Assembly: GCF_000410515.1 (NCBI RefSeq)
Contig: NC_021500.1
Coordinates: 1,240,001 to 1,304,000 of the forward strand
Direction: 5' to 3'
Origin: Enterobacter sp. R4-368
GTDB lineage: Bacteria > Pseudomonadota > Gammaproteobacteria > Enterobacterales > Enterobacteriaceae
DNA: 64,000 nucleotides
In this document: piece after piece, positions 1 to 9,382 of the stretch
How positions within the stretch are numbered: the first letter of the stretch is position 1
How the letters are laid out: every line of letters starts with the position of its first letter
Notes under the pieces: generated by a model
Told to the model about the DNA's origin: nothing
The model's input: only the letters and a program-made list of their open reading frames with translations
The model's database searches: none
Made by a program: the position numbers and the translations under genes

Positions 1-20
1 CAGAGGGCTAAAGAGTGAAT

Positions 21-1490
21 TTATTTCGTGAAACGTTCCGGGAACTCCATTTCACTATAACGCACGAAACGGGTTCCTTTGGAAAATTTATAGCCTAACC
101 AGATAATAAGGAACAGCGGGATACCGATATACGTCGCCGCAACGGCGCCCCAGTCAATGCTGTCGGCCAGGAAAGCCTGATAGTTCTGCCCAAGCGTGAT
201 GATGAGGCACAAAGCGAAGGCGAAAATCGGCCCCAGCGGGAAGAAACCCGAACGGTACGGCAGGTTATCCAGCGAATGCCCCTGCGCGACATAGCCACGG
301 CGAAAACGGTAGTGGCTAATGGCAATCCCCAGCCAGGCAATAAAACCAGTCATACCGGAGGTGTTCAGCAACCATAAATACACGGTCTGGTTGCCAAACA
401 TTGAGGTCAGGAAGCACAGCGCGGCAATCACCGTGGTGGCATACAGCGCGTTACGCGGCACGCCGCCTTTCGATAATTTCGCGAAAATGCGCGGCGCTTT
501 GCCGTCACACGCCAGCGTGTAGAGCATACGCGTGGAAGCGTACATACCCGAGTTCCCCGCCGACAGCACCGCCGTCAGGATCACCGCGTTCATCACCGCC
601 GCCGCCGAGAGCAGACCCGCATGCTCGAATACCAGCGTGAACGGGCTGACGCTGATATCTTTCACGTCGTTGCGCAGCAGGCTCGGATCGGTGTACGGAA
701 TAATCAGGCTGATAATTAAAATCGCAAACACATAGAACAGCAGAATACGCCAGAACACCTGGCGCACCGCGCGCGGGATGTTCTTCTCCGGATCTTCCGA
801 TTCCCCCGCCGCGATACCAATCAGCTCAGTCCCCTGGAAAGAGAAACCGACAATCATTGCCACACCGATCATGGCGGAAAAACCACCGGCAAATGGCGCA
901 TCGCCAATCGTCCAGTTGCTCCAGCCCGCCGGTTTTTCCCCCTGGAAAATACCGACAATCATCATCACACCAACAATGATGAAGATAATGACGGTGGCGA
1001 CTTTGATCAGCGAGAACCAATACTCCGCTTCACCAAAGCCTTTCACTGAGATGTAGTTAAGCAGGAAAATCACCGCGAGGAACAGCGCGCTCCAGATCCA
1101 GCCTGGCGTGTCCGGGAACCACCAGGTCATGACTAATTGCGACGCCACAAGGTCTACGGCTATGGTCACCGCCCAGTTGTACCAGTAGTTCCAGCCCAGC
1201 GCGAAGCCGAAACCCTCTTCAACATATTTTTGACCATAGGTGGAGAACGAACCGGAAACCGGCATAAACGCCGCCAGTTCACCGAGGCTGGTCATCAGGA
1301 AATAGACCATCAGGCCAATCAGAATATAGGAGAACAACGCGCCGCCGGGGCCCGCTGAAGAAATGGTCGCCCCTGATGCGACAAACAAACCTGTACCGAT
1401 GGAACCGCCAATGGCGATCATCGTCAGATGACGCGCTTTGAGTTCTCGACGAAGCGTGGGCGCTTCTGTGGTTTTAGTTTCGGAAACCAT
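21..1490 (-). CDS. lysP: Lysine-specific permease LysP
   Basis: A 489-residue amino-acid/polyamine/organocation (APC) family transporter of the inner membrane that imports L-lysine with protons; in E. coli LysP also acts as co-sensor for CadC. The APC signature near the N-terminus is visible (IGGSIGTGLFVASG, about residues 27-40), followed by about 12 hydrophobic segments, and the length equals E. coli LysP. The ATG at 1490 precedes MVSETKTTEAP, the expected cytosolic N-terminus. The next gene in the same direction is an amino-acid ABC importer whose terminator lies between the two, so lysP is probably monocistronic. Identification rests on sequence resemblance and on synteny with yeiE. Confidence 0.95.
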   Translation of the reverse strand: MVSETKTTEAPTLRRELKARHLTMIAIGGSIGTGLFVASGATISSAGPGGALFSYILIGLMVYFLMTSLGELAAFMPVSGSFSTYGQKYVEEGFGFALGWNYWYNWAVTIAVDLVASQLVMTWWFPDTPGWIWSALFLAVIFLLNYISVKGFGEAEYWFSLIKVATVIIFIIVGVMMIVGIFQGEKPAGWSNWTIGDAPFAGGFSAMIGVAMIVGFSFQGTELIGIAAGESEDPEKNIPRAVRQVFWRILLFYVFAILIISLIIPYTDPSLLRNDVKDISVSPFTLVFEHAGLLSAAAVMNAVILTAVLSAGNSGMYASTRMLYTLACDGKAPRIFAKLSKGGVPRNALYATTVIAALCFLTSMFGNQTVYLWLLNTSGMTGFIAWLGIAISHYRFRRGYVAQGHSLDNLPYRSGFFPLGPIFAFALCLIITLGQNYQAFLADSIDWGAVAATYIGIPLFLIIWLGYKFSKGTRFVRYSEMEFPERFTK

Positions 1491-1635
1491 AAGAAAATGC
1501 TATCCATCCAAAAAATGAGGCGCGATTGTAGCAAACGAAACGCAGGCCTTCCGGCATAAAACGCCTCTTATTAGAGACCTTCATGATCGGCAACGGATTA
1601 TAAGTAAAGCAGTGAATGGACGATGTTGCGAGGCG

Positions 1636-1665
1636 GTAAATAAGCTCCCGCGCGGATACGGGAGC
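1636..1665 (-). terminator. Intrinsic terminator of the amino-acid ABC operon
   Basis: A 7-bp GC-rich stem (1644-1650 paired with 1659-1665, 8-nt loop) is followed on the minus strand by TTATTT. It lies just after the ATPase stop codon and separates the ABC operon from lysP. Confidence 0.7.
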
Positions 1666-1672
1666 AGAAAGA

Positions 1673-2410
1673 TCAATTCAGACCGCGTACCGAGGCGATA
1701 AACTGCTGCAGTTCCGGTGTTTTCGGCTGCGCGAAAAAGTCCTTGCTGTCACCCTGCTCCCAGACTTTTCCCTGATGCATAAACACGACGCGGTCACCCA
1801 CTTCGCGGGCAAAGTTCATTTCATGGGTCACCAGAATCAGCGTCATCCCTTCACGAGCAAGCTGCTCCAGCACGCGCAGCACCTCACCGACCAGTTCCGG
1901 GTCCAGTGCCGAGGTGATTTCATCACACAGCAGCACTTTCGGTTTCATCGCCAGCGCACGGGCAATCGCCACGCGTTGCTGCTGACCACCGGAAAGATTG
2001 GCCGGATAGTAGTCGATACGCTCGCCAAGCCCCACTTTCTCCAGCATCTCAATGGCAAGGCGACGGCACTCGTCAGCAGGCAATTTCAGCACCCGGCGCG
2101 GTGCCAGCATCACGTTTTCCAGCGCCGTCATATGCGGGAACAGATTAAAGCTCTGGAATACCATTCCCACTGAGCGGCTTATTTCACGCGCCTGCGATTC
2201 CCGGTCGGTTACCGTCATACCACCCAGTTTGATGCTGCCATCCTGGTAGCCTTCCAGCCCGTTCATGCAGCGCAGTAAGGTGCTTTTGCCCGACCCGCTG
2301 CGGCCAATAATCGACACCACTTCGCCCATTTCAATGTCGAGGCTTACGCCCTTCAGCACATGGTTGTCGCCATAATATTTCTGCACTTCATTAATGGTGA
2401 TGAGCGGCAT
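1673..2410 (-). CDS. Polar amino-acid ABC transporter, ATP-binding subunit
   Basis: A 245-residue ATPase of the polar amino-acid (HisP/GlnQ-like) importer class. Visible motifs: Walker A GRSGSGKST (36-44), signature LSGGQ (139-143), Walker B VLLCDE (159-164) and the switch His in VTHE. The reading frame stays open a further 47 codons upstream, but the ATG at 2410 gives MPLITINEVQ, the normal start for this family, and overlaps the permease 3' end by 20 bp as in coupled operons. It would power uptake through the two permeases encoded upstream. The substrate cannot be read from this subunit. It is last in the operon. Confidence 0.92.
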   Translation of the reverse strand: MPLITINEVQKYYGDNHVLKGVSLDIEMGEVVSIIGRSGSGKSTLLRCMNGLEGYQDGSIKLGGMTVTDRESQAREISRSVGMVFQSFNLFPHMTALENVMLAPRRVLKLPADECRRLAIEMLEKVGLGERIDYYPANLSGGQQQRVAIARALAMKPKVLLCDEITSALDPELVGEVLRVLEQLAREGMTLILVTHEMNFAREVGDRVVFMHQGKVWEQGDSKDFFAQPKTPELQQFIASVRGLN

Positions 2411-3047
2411 GGAATTTCTTCTCCAGATAGCGGCTGTAGCGCGACAGCGGATAACACAGCAGGAAATAGCCCAACGCCACCAGCCCGAACACTTTGAATG
2501 GTGCAAAGGTGACGTTGTTAAGCATGGTGCCGGCTTTGGTGAGTTCGACAAAACCGATAATCGACGCCAGCGCGGTGCCTTTAATGACCTGCACGGAAAA
2601 GCCTACCGTCGGCGCAATGGCGATTCGAATGGCTTGCGGCGCAATCACGCGAAACAGCGTTTGACCAAAACTCAGCCCCAGACAGCGGCAGGCTTCCCAC
2701 TGCCCTTTTGGCAGCGCGTTGATGCTGCCGTACCAGATATCAAGCAGGAAGGCGCTGGTAAACAGCGTTAGCGCCAGCGTCGCCGCCGTCCACGCGCTGA
2801 CATCAATACCAAACAGCGCAAGGCCAAAAAAAGCGAGGAACAGTTGCATCAATAGCGGTGTGCCCTGAAATAACGCGGCATAGGCGCTGATAAACCGTTT
2901 TGGTAAGCTCCAGCGGCTAATGCGCAACACCAGTAGCGGCAGCGTTACCAGCGTGCCGCAGACGAAGGCGATCAGCGACAGCAGCACCGTCCAGCGCGCC
3001 GCCAGCAGCAGGTTGCGCAGAATATCCCAGTCGGTAAACGTACTCAT
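2391..3047 (-). CDS. Polar amino-acid ABC transporter, permease subunit 2
   Basis: A 218-residue HisMQ-type inner-membrane permease. The family's EAA-loop signature is visible (KGQWEACRCLGLSFGQ, about 120-135), within several hydrophobic helices. The chosen ATG at 3047 overlaps the stop of the upstream permease by one base (TGATG), indicating translational coupling; a start seven codons further upstream would run into that gene without a better ribosome site. It should pair with the preceding permease as a heterodimer. Confidence 0.9.
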   Translation of the reverse strand: MSTFTDWDILRNLLLAARWTVLLSLIAFVCGTLVTLPLLVLRISRWSLPKRFISAYAALFQGTPLLMQLFLAFFGLALFGIDVSAWTAATLALTLFTSAFLLDIWYGSINALPKGQWEACRCLGLSFGQTLFRVIAPQAIRIAIAPTVGFSVQVIKGTALASIIGFVELTKAGTMLNNVTFAPFKVFGLVALGYFLLCYPLSRYSRYLEKKFHAAHHH

Positions 3048-3712
3048 CAGCTCTCGCTCCCCAGCCATTTGCGCCCGATTGCCAGCAGCAGCTGGCGCAT
3101 CAACAGCGACAGCATCAGATACAGCAACGTGGTGACAAAATAGACTTCAAAACTTAAAAACGTGCGCGACTGAATCAGGTTGGCCATAAAGGTCAACTCT
3201 TCATAAGAGACTTGCGACACCACCGACGAGCCCAGCATGACGATAATGCACTGACTCACCAGCGCCGGATAAATGCGTTTCAGCGCGGGAGGCAAAATCA
3301 CCCGTAAAAAGGTTTGCGATTTGCTAAGCCCCAGTACGCGGGCGGCTTCCCACTGCCCTTTCGGCGCCACCTGGATCCCGGCGCGGATAATTTCCGTGCT
3401 GTAGGCACCGAGGTTAACCAGCATGGCGATCAGCGCCGCTTCACCGGCGGTGAGTTTCAGCCCGAGGCCCGGCAAACCAAACACAATAAAGAACAGCTGC
3501 ACCACAAATGGCGTGTTGCGGATAAGCTCAACGTACGCGCCCCAGATGGCACTTATCACGCCGGGTTTACCGCTACGCAGCGCCGCACCGACGATGCCGA
3601 TTGTCACACCGCCAACCGTCGCCAGCGTGGTTAAGGTCACCGTGGTCCAGAGCCCAGCCAGCAGCTCCGGCCAGAACGGCCAGAGCGCGGCAAAATCAAG
3701 CGATGTCGTCAT
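3047..3712 (-). CDS. Polar amino-acid ABC transporter, permease subunit 1
   Basis: A 221-residue HisMQ-type permease with the EAA-loop KGQWEAARVLGLSKSQ (about 137-152) and the typical N-terminal helix entering at WTTVTLTTLATVGG. It starts 3 bp after the stop of the binding-protein gene and overlaps the next permease by one base. With that permease it would form the membrane channel of a glutamine/histidine/opine-type importer. The operon is not at this place in E. coli K-12. Confidence 0.9.
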   Translation of the reverse strand: MTTSLDFAALWPFWPELLAGLWTTVTLTTLATVGGVTIGIVGAALRSGKPGVISAIWGAYVELIRNTPFVVQLFFIVFGLPGLGLKLTAGEAALIAMLVNLGAYSTEIIRAGIQVAPKGQWEAARVLGLSKSQTFLRVILPPALKRIYPALVSQCIIVMLGSSVVSQVSYEELTFMANLIQSRTFLSFEVYFVTTLLYLMLSLLMRQLLLAIGRKWLGSES

Positions 3713-3715
3713 GCG

Positions 3716-4501
3716 TTACGCGCCAAAGTTGGCCGGTAACGGCGCCTGCATCCATTTCTGTGACAAGTTGTTGAGTTCGCCCTCTTTCAGCGCCTGCTCA
3801 ACCAGCTTGTCGACTTCCGCTTTCAGCGCTGGTTCGTTTTTCATTAGCCCGATATAGCACGGCGAATCTTTCAGCATAAACTGGCTGACCGGCGCTTTTT
3901 GCGGGTTCTGCCGCGCAATTGCCGCCACAACAACGTTACCGGTGGCGAGATACTGCACCTGGCCGGACATATAAGCAGAAAGCGTGGTGTTGTTATCTTC
4001 GTAGCGCTTCACGTCGGCATCTTTCGGCGCGATATCGCTCAGCACCATGTCTTCCACGGCACCGCGGGTAACGCCGATGGATTTGCCGCTTAACGCTTTC
4101 GCATCGGTCACCGTGGCCTCTTTCGGGCCAAACACGCCAAGGAAGAACGGGGCATAGGCACGGCTGAAGTCGATCACTTTTTCGCGCTCCGCATTTTTGC
4201 CAAGGCTGGAAATCACCAGGTCAACTTTATGCGTTTGCAGATACGGCACGCGGTTGGCGCTGGTTACAGGCACCAGTTGCAGTTTCACCTTCATGCCTTT
4301 TGCCAGATATTCGGCCATATCAATGTCGTAACCCTGCGGTTTGAGATCGGTGCCAACAGAGCCAAACGGCGGAAAATCCTGCGGTACTGCCACACGCAAT
4401 ACGCCGCGCTGCTGAATATCCTGTAATTGATCCGCCATCGCCTGCGAGGCACAAGCCATCATCACTGTCGCCATCGCTGCGGCCTTTATCCACGTTTTCA
4501 T
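3716..4501 (-). CDS. Polar amino-acid ABC transporter, periplasmic binding protein
   Basis: A 261-residue solute-binding protein (SBP_bac_3 family). It has a signal peptide of about 23 residues ending ASQAMA, then the family start RGVLRVAVPQDFPPFG and the second-lobe segment SGKSIGVTRGAVED. The ATG at 4501 has a GAGGTG ribosome site about 6 nt upstream; a second ATG at 4504 and an 18-codon upstream extension are less likely because the signal peptide would lose its normal form. First gene of the four-gene importer operon. A polar or basic amino acid is the likely ligand, by family only. Confidence 0.9.
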   Translation of the reverse strand: MKTWIKAAAMATVMMACASQAMADQLQDIQQRGVLRVAVPQDFPPFGSVGTDLKPQGYDIDMAEYLAKGMKVKLQLVPVTSANRVPYLQTHKVDLVISSLGKNAEREKVIDFSRAYAPFFLGVFGPKEATVTDAKALSGKSIGVTRGAVEDMVLSDIAPKDADVKRYEDNNTTLSAYMSGQVQYLATGNVVVAAIARQNPQKAPVSQFMLKDSPCYIGLMKNEPALKAEVDKLVEQALKEGELNNLSQKWMQAPLPANFGA

Positions 4502-4624
4502 CATCAACACCTCATCGCCCATGAAACAAAAGATTCTTTGAATCACTTTCTGCAACTAATGTGCCAATACGATATATTCTGGCGGAACGCGGCATGCGGG
4601 GAGTTCAGGGATGAATCGAAGGTT

Positions 4625-4662
4625 GCAGCGCTGCGTCTGCACCACCAAAACGGTGCAGACGC
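4625..4662. repeat. Nested palindromes between the ABC operon and yeiE
   Basis: A perfect 11-bp inverted repeat (4633-4643 with 4652-4662, 8-nt spacer) abuts a perfect 10-bp palindrome GCAGCGCTGC (4625-4634). There is no T-run on either strand, so it does not look like an intrinsic terminator. It lies in the leader of the binding-protein gene and could be an operator or attenuator. Confidence 0.55.
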
Positions 4663-4677
4663 CTGCTGATGGTGCAA

Positions 4678-5544
4678 TCAAATCTCGCAGTAGCGAATAA
4701 AGCGGTTTAATGCGCTGGAAAGGTGTTTCTGTCGATGGTGGATACGCCACAGCGTGCGCACCAGACGGGGCAGCGGAACCGGCACTTCCACTAAGCTACC
4801 GGTTTCAAGCTGTTCAGCAATGACGCGTCGCGACAGGCAGCTAATGCCCAACCCGTGGCGCACCGCATGCTTAATGGCTTCTGAGTTGCCAAGCTCCATG
4901 CCCAGGTGAAACTGCGGCAAATGCGAGAGGAGTAAATAGTCGACGATTTCGCGTGTGCCGGAGCCGCGCTCGCGCAGGATCCACGGCGCAGCGGCGAGTT
5001 GCTCCAGCGTTACGCGCCCTTGCAGCAGCGAGGATGACGGCGGTGCAAACACCACCAGCTCATCTTCCATCCACGGCTCGGCGATAATTTCCGCGGTGTG
5101 GCACGGGCCTTCGATTAAACCGATATCAACGCGGAAATCCGCTACCGCATTGATCACGTCCTGGCTGTTACCCACGCTCAGTTCCAGCGGCAGATCGGGG
5201 AAATCGCGGCGGTAGTGGGCGATCACCTCCGGCAGGATGTAATTACCAATCGTGCTACTGGCGAATACGCGGATGGCACCGTTATCTTCGCGAAACAGTT
5301 GCTCGATTTCCGTCGCCTGTTCGAGCGCTGCCAGCGCGCGGGGATAGAGCAAACGCCCGTGTTCATTCACCACCAGCCGTTTACCCACGCGGTCAAACAA
5401 TTGCACGCCCAGCTGGCCTTCAAGATCGGTCAGCGCCGCACTAACCGCAGATTGCGAGAGCGCTAACTGCTGCGAAGCCTGGGTGGTGGAGCCGCTTTTC
5501 AGCACTTCAGCAAAGACTTCAAGCTGGCGTAACGTTATATGCAT
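4678..5544 (-). CDS. yeiE: LysR-type transcription regulator YeiE
   Basis: A 288-residue LysR family regulator. The N-terminal winged helix-turn-helix (about 1-60, with [20 protein letters not shown]) is followed by an effector-binding domain. The ATG at 5544 gives [11 protein letters not shown], the canonical LysR start, and removes three extra codons. It is divergent from yeiH, the usual arrangement of a LysR gene and its target. YeiE has been linked in other enterics to iron homeostasis, sulfite response and flagellar control; which applies here is not visible. Confidence 0.92.
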   Translation of the reverse strand: MHITLRQLEVFAEVLKSGSTTQASQQLALSQSAVSAALTDLEGQLGVQLFDRVGKRLVVNEHGRLLYPRALAALEQATEIEQLFREDNGAIRVFASSTIGNYILPEVIAHYRRDFPDLPLELSVGNSQDVINAVADFRVDIGLIEGPCHTAEIIAEPWMEDELVVFAPPSSSLLQGRVTLEQLAAAPWILRERGSGTREIVDYLLLSHLPQFHLGMELGNSEAIKHAVRHGLGISCLSRRVIAEQLETGSLVEVPVPLPRLVRTLWRIHHRQKHLSSALNRFIRYCEI

Positions 5545-5567
5545 AGAGGTCACTTACCACTTATAAA

Positions 5568-5589
5568 GATTAATTATAAATATATAATC
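5568..5589. promoter_or_regulatory. Possible LysR-type operator between yeiE and yeiH
   Basis: A very AT-rich imperfect dyad with GATTA and TAATC arms (5568-5572, 5585-5589) sits in the 101-bp divergent spacer. LysR proteins usually bind such interrupted dyads in the shared promoter region. No binding evidence beyond sequence. Confidence 0.4.
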
Positions 5590-5645
5590 AATTTTACCTT
5601 TAAACCAGTTCGCCTTAACCTTTTCGCCATTGAGAGGAGAAGGTT

Positions 5646-6695
5646 ATGACAGAAATCACGTTACAGACTCGACGCCATCCGGCATGGCATTTTGTTCCCG
5701 GCTTGTTGTTGACCGGCCTGATTACCGCCGCCGCATTATGGCTTGGCGCTATCCCGTCGGTCGCAGGCCTTGGGCTGAGCGCCTTAACACTGGCTATTCT
5801 TATCGGCATGCTGCTTGGCAACACGCTCTACCCCGCCTGGCACCATCGTTGCGACGGTGGCGTACTGTTCGCTAAACAGCACCTGTTACGACTGGGGATC
5901 ATTCTTTATGGTTTTCGCCTGACGTTTTCGCAAATTGCCGACGTGGGGGTCAGCGGTATCGCCATCGATGTGCTGACGCTATCGAGTACTTTTTTGCTGG
6001 CCTGTTTTCTTGGGCAAAAAGTATTCGGGCTGGATAAAAAAACCAGCTGGCTGATTGGCGCAGGCAGCAGTATCTGTGGCGCGGCAGCCGTGCTGGCAAC
6101 CGAACCGGTGGTCAAAGCGGAAGCCAGTAAAGTGACGGTTGCGGTCGCCACTGTCGTGATTTTCGGCACGCTGGCAATCTTTATTTACCCGGCACTCTAC
6201 CCGCTGGTTGGTCACTGGTTTAGCCCGGAAACCTATGGCATCTGGGTAGGTTCAACGGTACATGAAGTGGCGCAAGTGGTTGCCGCCGGTCATGCCATCA
6301 GCCCGGAAACGGAAAATGCCGCCGTGATTGCCAAAATGCTGCGCGTAATGATGCTGGCACCGTTTTTACTGCTGCTGGCCGCACGCGTTAAACAGCTCAG
6401 CCCGCAACAAGGGGCAGAAAAAAGCAAGCTGACCATTCCGTGGTTTGCGCTGGGCTTTGTGGCTGTCGCGGTGTTTAACTCGTTCCATCTGTTGCCGGCA
6501 TCGATGGTGAACATGTTGAATACGCTGGATACGCTGCTGCTGGCGATGGCGATGGCGGCGCTGGGATTGACCACACACGTCAGTGCGCTGAAGAATGCCG
6601 GGGCAAAACCGCTGGTCATGGGGCTGATTCTGTTTGTCTGGCTGATTGTCGGCGGGGGCGCCATTAACCTGGCAGTTCATCACCTGATGGCATAA
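5646..6695 (+). CDS. yeiH: Putative sulfate exporter family membrane protein YeiH
   Basis: A 349-residue inner-membrane protein of the UPF0324/PSE (YeiH) family with roughly ten hydrophobic helices and the conserved stretch [15 protein letters not shown] (about 146-160). A strong ribosome site, GAGGAGAAG, lies just before the ATG. Same length as E. coli YeiH. It is transcribed away from yeiE and is likely under its control. Function is inferred at family level only (sulfate/sulfite-related export). Confidence 0.9.
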   Translation: MTEITLQTRRHPAWHFVPGLLLTGLITAAALWLGAIPSVAGLGLSALTLAILIGMLLGNTLYPAWHHRCDGGVLFAKQHLLRLGIILYGFRLTFSQIADVGVSGIAIDVLTLSSTFLLACFLGQKVFGLDKKTSWLIGAGSSICGAAAVLATEPVVKAEASKVTVAVATVVIFGTLAIFIYPALYPLVGHWFSPETYGIWVGSTVHEVAQVVAAGHAISPETENAAVIAKMLRVMMLAPFLLLLAARVKQLSPQQGAEKSKLTIPWFALGFVAVAVFNSFHLLPASMVNMLNTLDTLLLAMAMAALGLTTHVSALKNAGAKPLVMGLILFVWLIVGGGAINLAVHHLMA

Positions 6696-6766
6696 ACCAC
6701 TACATCTCCTCCCTGTTGACCCGCTATGATGAGCGTTTTCCCCTGGCGGGTTTAACAGGAGTTTTT

Positions 6767-7624
6767 ATGAAATATATTGGTGCGCATGTGAGCGCCTCCG
6801 GCGGCGTGGCAAATGCCGCCATTCGCGCGGCTGAGATTGGCGCGACCGCCTTTGCGCTGTTTACCAAAAACCAGCGCCAGTGGCGGGCCGCGCCGCTGAG
6901 TCCGGAAACTATCGACGAATTCAAAGCCGCCTGCGAAAAATATCACTTCACACCCGGTCAGATCCTGCCGCACGACAGCTACCTGATTAACCTGGGCCAC
7001 CCGGTAGCCGAGGCGCTGGAAAAATCCCGCGACGCGTTTATTGATGAGCTGAGCCGTTGTCAGCAACTGGGGCTGAGCCTGCTGAACTTCCACCCCGGCA
7101 GCCATTTAATGCAGATCCCCGAGGATGAATGTCTGGCGCGTATTGCCGAGTCCATCAACATTGCGCTGGCGCAAACCGAAGGCGTCACCGCCGTGATTGA
7201 AAACACCGCCGGTCAGGGCAGCAATCTGGGGTTTAAGTTCGAGCATCTGGCGGCGATTATTGACGGTGTGGAAGACAAATCCCGCGTTGGTGTCTGCATT
7301 GATACCTGCCATGCGTTTGCCGCAGGCTATGATCTACGCACTGAACAAGCCACGGCAGACACCTTTGCGGAATTCGATCGTGTAGTTGGTTTCCAGTACC
7401 TGCGCGGTATGCATCTGAACGATGCCAAAAGTGCTTTTGGTAGCCGTGTCGACCGCCACCACAGCCTCGGCGAAGGTAATATCGGGCATGACGCGTTTCG
7501 CTGGATCATGCGCGACGCACGTTTCGATGGCATTCCTATGATTCTGGAAACCATTAATCCGGATATCTGGGCCGAAGAGATTGCCTGGCTGAAGGCGCAG
7601 CAAACCGCTGAAGCCACCGCATAA
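6767..7624 (+). CDS. nfo: Endonuclease IV
   Basis: A 285-residue apurinic/apyrimidinic endonuclease that cuts 5' of abasic sites in base-excision repair. The trinuclear zinc ligands are present in order: H in [12 protein letters not shown] in FHPGSH, E in VIENTAGQ, D and H in CIDTCHAF, H in MHLND, D and H in DRHHSLG, E in MILETIN. The ATG at 6767 yields MKYIGAHVS, matching E. coli Nfo in start and length; a start 17 codons upstream is rejected. In E. coli nfo belongs to the SoxRS regulon; no sox box was identified here. Confidence 0.97.
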   Translation: MKYIGAHVSASGGVANAAIRAAEIGATAFALFTKNQRQWRAAPLSPETIDEFKAACEKYHFTPGQILPHDSYLINLGHPVAEALEKSRDAFIDELSRCQQLGLSLLNFHPGSHLMQIPEDECLARIAESINIALAQTEGVTAVIENTAGQGSNLGFKFEHLAAIIDGVEDKSRVGVCIDTCHAFAAGYDLRTEQATADTFAEFDRVVGFQYLRGMHLNDAKSAFGSRVDRHHSLGEGNIGHDAFRWIMRDARFDGIPMILETINPDIWAEEIAWLKAQQTAEATA

Positions 7625-7650
7625 AAAAAGGGCCGCTAAGCGGCCCTTCT
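7623..7650. terminator. Shared terminator between nfo and fruA
   Basis: Hairpin GGGCCGC-TAA-GCGGCCC (7630-7646) is flanked by seven A on the left, giving a strong T-run for the minus-strand fru operon, and by TTCT on the right for nfo. It is likely bidirectional, and best for fruBKA. Confidence 0.8.
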
Positions 7651-7674
7651 CATTTCCCGGATGTCGGCAATTTC

Positions 7675-9366
7675 TTATGCTACTTTCGCTACGGCTTCTG
7701 TTTCTGGCCGTTTCAGGAAGGCATACACCAGACCCGCCAGCAGCGTACCCGCGACGATAGAGAGCAGGTAGCCCAGTACCGGCGTGATAGCGCCAGGGAT
7801 CAGCAGCACAAACAGACCACCGTGCGGTGCCATCAGCTTCGCGCCAATCGCCATGGAGATAGCGCCGGTCAGCGCACCGCCGGCGATACAGCACGGCAGA
7901 ACACGCATCGGGTCGCGGGCGGCGAACGGGATAGCCCCTTCGGAGATAAAGCACAGACCCAGTACCAGCGCCGCTTTACCACCTTCACGTTGACCTTTGT
8001 CGAACTTGTTGCGGGCAACAATGGTCGCCAGACCCATCGCCAGCGGCGGCACCATACCGGCAGCCATAATCGCCGCCATCGGTGCGTAAGTTTGCGTACT
8101 CAGCAGACCTACACCAAAGGCGTATGCCGCTTTGTTGACCGGACCACCCATGTCGGTACACATCATGCCACCGAGGATTGCACCCAGCAGGACAGCGTTA
8201 GCCGTGCCCATGGTCTGCAGCCAGGAAGTCAGGCTAGCGAGGATTTTCGCCACCGGCGTACCGATCAGGTAAATCATCGCCAGACCGACAATCAGGCTGG
8301 AAACCAGCGGAATGATCAGAATCGGTTTCAGCGCTTCCATACTCGGCGGCAGCTTCAGGCCTTTACTGATGCCTTTCGCCAGGTAGCCCGCGAGGAAACC
8401 GGCAATGATACCGCCGATAAAACCCGAACCGGTGCTTACCGCCAGCATACCGCCGATAAGACCCGGGGTCAGACCCGGACGGTCGGCGATGGAGAACGCG
8501 ATAAAGCCCGCCAGCACCGGCACCATCAGGGCAAAGGCTGAACCACCACCGATTTTCATCAGCGCGGCCGCCAGTGTGCCTTCTTCTTTAAACGCGGTAA
8601 TACCGAATGCGAACGAGAGCGCAATTAACAGACCACCCGCTACTACCATCGGCAGCATGTAGGAAACGCCCGTCAGCAGGTGACGGTATGCGCCCGCACT
8701 CTCAGTCTTACCTTCAGCAGCATCAGCAGAGGGTTTACCCGACGGCTGATAAGGCTTCGCTTCCGCGACGGCTTTATCCAACTCCTGTGCCGTTTTCTTC
8801 AGCGCCAGGCCTGTTGTCGTGCGGTACATCGGCTTACCGGCAAATTTCGCCAGGTCTACTTCGATGTCAGCGGCAACCACCACCAGATCCGCCTGCGCAA
8901 CCTCTTCCGGAGTGATGGCATTGCCCGCCCCCACGGAGCCACGGGTTTCCACTTTCACCCACCAGCCGCGTTTTTTCGCTTCGGTTTCGATAGCTTCCGC
9001 CGCCATAAAGGTGTGTGCCACACCTGTCGGGCAGGCAGTGACCGCAACAATGCGTTTCGGGCCACTGCTGGTCACGGCTGTCGCCGCTGCAGCAGGCGCG
9101 ACATACACCGACGCGTGGTTTTTCGCTTCGCTCAGGAACAGTTCCGGGTGGGCGACTGCGCGATTGATATCGCCCAGCCAGACCTTTTTCCCGTCCAGCG
9201 CACTGTCGCCTGGCAGCTTGCTACCCAGCATGATAGCCAGTTCCGCTTCGCCTGGGTTATCAATAAATTGCAGATTTGCTTTCTGCGCCGCCGCGCCCAG
9301 CAAGGTCTTCGCCATATAGGCGCGGGCCTGCCCGAGTTCGGAATCGATTATCAGCAGCGTTTTCAT
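7675..9366 (-). CDS. fruA: PTS fructose-specific EIIB'BC component
   Basis: A 563-residue fructose permease that transports fructose and phosphorylates it to fructose 1-phosphate. Domain order: EIIB' (about 1-95), EIIB (about 104-200) with phosphorylated Cys112 in VTACPTGVAHT, then a multi-helix EIIC domain from about 225. Length equals E. coli FruA. Last gene of fruB-fruK-fruA, 16 bp after fruK. Expression is expected to be repressed by Cra through operators upstream of fruB and relieved by fructose 1-phosphate. Confidence 0.97.
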   Translation of the reverse strand: MKTLLIIDSELGQARAYMAKTLLGAAAQKANLQFIDNPGEAELAIMLGSKLPGDSALDGKKVWLGDINRAVAHPELFLSEAKNHASVYVAPAAAATAVTSSGPKRIVAVTACPTGVAHTFMAAEAIETEAKKRGWWVKVETRGSVGAGNAITPEEVAQADLVVVAADIEVDLAKFAGKPMYRTTTGLALKKTAQELDKAVAEAKPYQPSGKPSADAAEGKTESAGAYRHLLTGVSYMLPMVVAGGLLIALSFAFGITAFKEEGTLAAALMKIGGGSAFALMVPVLAGFIAFSIADRPGLTPGLIGGMLAVSTGSGFIGGIIAGFLAGYLAKGISKGLKLPPSMEALKPILIIPLVSSLIVGLAMIYLIGTPVAKILASLTSWLQTMGTANAVLLGAILGGMMCTDMGGPVNKAAYAFGVGLLSTQTYAPMAAIMAAGMVPPLAMGLATIVARNKFDKGQREGGKAALVLGLCFISEGAIPFAARDPMRVLPCCIAGGALTGAISMAIGAKLMAPHGGLFVLLIPGAITPVLGYLLSIVAGTLLAGLVYAFLKRPETEAVAKVA

Positions 9367-9382
9367 TATGCCTCTCCTGCTG

